A stretch of 64,000 nucleotides of DNA from Pseudorhizobium tarimense (lineage in GTDB: Bacteria > Pseudomonadota > Alphaproteobacteria > Rhizobiales > Rhizobiaceae): NCBI RefSeq assembly GCF_022968135.1, contig NZ_JALJRA010000003.1, positions 124,001-188,000 of the forward strand, in the 5' to 3' direction. Under the pieces are notes generated by a model. It had not been told where the DNA came from. It saw only the letters and a program-made list of their open reading frames with translations, and made no database searches. Below, one piece after another: positions 63,075 through 64,000 of this stretch. The position numbers and the translations under genes were made by a program. The stretch's first letter is position 1; every line of letters starts with the position of its first letter.

Positions 63075-64000
63075 CTAAGCGCGTTCGTCCGCCAGGGCGA
63101 CGGCAATCTCCGCCGCAAGCCGTGCATTGTTTTCGACGAGCGCGATGTTCGTCTTCAGGCTTCGACCGCCGGTCTGCTGGAAGATGTGGTCGAGCAGGAA
63201 GGGCGTAACCGCCTTTGCCGCGATCTTCTGTTCCTCGGCGGCCTTAAGCGCCACCTGGATGAAACCTTCAATCTCGTCGCGCGCGATTTCGTCCTGTTCC
63301 GGAACCGGATTGGCCACCAGGATGCCGCCGCGGATGCCTGCCGCCTGGCGCGCCGCCTCGAACGTCGCAATTTCCGACGCGGTCTCCACCGTCAGCGGGC
63401 TGGGAAAGCCGGAGACGCGCGACCAGAAGGCCGGGAAGTCGGTTGAGCGGTGGGTGACGACCGGCACGCCGCGCGTTTCCAGCACCTCTAGCGTCTTCGG
63501 AATATCGAGGATCGCCTTGGCGCCGGCGCAGACGACGATGACATCCGTCTTCGCCAGTTCCTCGAGGTCTGCGGAGATGTCGAAGCTCTGCTCGGCACCC
63601 CGGTGCACGCCGCCGATGCCGCCGGTTGCAAAGACGCGGATGCCTGCCAGTGCTGCCGCGATCATCGTTGCTGCGACGGTTGTCGCTCCTGTCCGGCCGG
63701 TGGCGAGCGCAAAGGCAAAATCTGCGCGCGACAGCTTCATGACGTCCTTCGCCTGGGTGAGCTTTTCGAGCTGCTCCGCTTCCAGTCCCACATGCAGTGT
63801 GCCATCGATCACCGCGATGGTGGCGGGCACTGCGCAGCCGTTGCGGATGATCGTCTCCACGCTGCGCGCCATCTCGATGTTGCCCGGATAGGGCATGCCA
63901 TGTGTGATGATGGTGGATTCGAGCGCGACGATCGGCGCGCCCTTCGTCCGGGCTGCCTCGACTTCGCGCGAGTAGAGGATGGGGAGGGAAGGGCTGTTCG
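63075..64000 (-). CDS. psuG: Pseudouridine-5'-phosphate glycosidase, 5' end beyond window
   Basis: The frame is open from the stop at 63075 to the window edge, giving about 308 residues of a protein whose start lies just outside. The translated upstream part reads PIVALESTIITHGMPYPGN, the typical N-terminal motif, followed by FALATGRTGATTVAATMIAA, FATGGIGGVHRGAEQSFDIS, CAGAKAILDIPKTLEVLETR and ANPVPEQDEI. It splits pseudouridine-5'-phosphate into uracil and ribose-5-phosphate. A pseudouridine kinase gene, the usual partner, may lie beyond the window. An internal ATG at 63896 is not the true start. Confidence 0.92.
   Translation of the reverse strand, partial: NSPSLPILYSREVEAARTKGAPIVALESTIITHGMPYPGNIEMARSVETIIRNGCAVPATIAVIDGTLHVGLEAEQLEKLTQAKDVMKLSRADFAFALATGRTGATTVAATMIAAALAGIRVFATGGIGGVHRGAEQSFDISADLEELAKTDVIVVCAGAKAILDIPKTLEVLETRGVPVVTHRSTDFPAFWSRVSGFPSPLTVETASEIATFEAARQAAGIRGGILVANPVPEQDEIARDEIEGFIQVALKAAEEQKIAAKAVTPFLLDHIFQQTGGRSLKTNIALVENNARLAAEIAVALADERA

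Overview
The window is ordinary chromosomal core sequence of an alphaproteobacterium in the family Rhizobiaceae (Sinorhizobium/Ensifer, Rhizobium, Shinella or Agrobacterium-like). The evidence is high GC, a close match to the remembered Sinorhizobium meliloti BluB sequence, a malic enzyme fused to a phosphotransacetylase-like domain, a CckA cell-cycle kinase, and a very large GPR/RgsE-type polar growth protein that is typical of unipolar-growing Rhizobiales. I see no tRNA, rRNA, insertion sequence, prophage, integrase or CRISPR array.

Layout. 0-4.5 kb: AlkD-like repair enzyme (cut by the window edge), a beta-hydroxyacid dehydrogenase, DinB- and CopD-like small proteins, a TPR-methyltransferase, a DUF2270 membrane protein and Usg. 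4.6-7.1 kb: a polar amino acid ABC importer (binding protein and two permeases, no ATPase nearby), with a strong hairpin between the binding-protein and permease genes. 7.4-9.5 kb: an OmpA-family protein with a long Pro/Ala/Glu-rich spacer. 9.5-12.9 kb: a tightly overlapping EamA-MFS-mobA-mobB string. 13-17.7 kb: a chemoreceptor, a YkgJ-type cysteine-cluster protein and moaA. 17.7-21 kb: a MarR regulator divergent from an alpha/beta hydrolase with a clear operator, a PPOX flavoprotein and a diguanylate cyclase. 21-30 kb: fumC, an L,D-transpeptidase, gph, rpiA, a DUF2059 protein, gor and class II DAHP synthase. 30-36.6 kb: a GFA protein, a beta-propeller protein, a cobalamin riboswitch with bluB, a DUF2865-like protein, dme and an LpxH-like phosphoesterase. 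36.6-43 kb: an MFS transporter, an L-Ala-D/L-Glu-type epimerase and a complete Mla-type lipid transporter operon. 43-51 kb: the 2188-residue GPR-type protein with five 80-residue tandem repeats, a probable cell-cycle-controlled promoter region, a degenerate Hpt-like gene and a ferredoxin. 51-57.5 kb: a DUF922 protease-like protein, folP-folB-folK, a YcjF/YcjX pair and SixA. 57.8-64 kb: dksA, a FliO-like protein, cckA, an EamA transporter and psuG (cut by the window edge).

Themes. Molybdenum cofactor (mobA, mobB, moaA), folate (folP, folB, folK) and B12 (bluB) genes lie in separate clusters. Envelope and cell-cycle functions are prominent: OmpA, L,D-transpeptidase, Mla, LpxH-like, GPR and CckA. 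The L,D-transpeptidase and GPR both fit the unipolar growth mode of this order.

No wholly new multi-gene system is evident. The most unusual items are the Hpt-like gene, which lacks both its phospho-acceptor histidine and a normal start codon, and the recently homogenised 240-bp repeats inside the GPR-type gene. CtrA/CcrM-like sites lie between those two genes.
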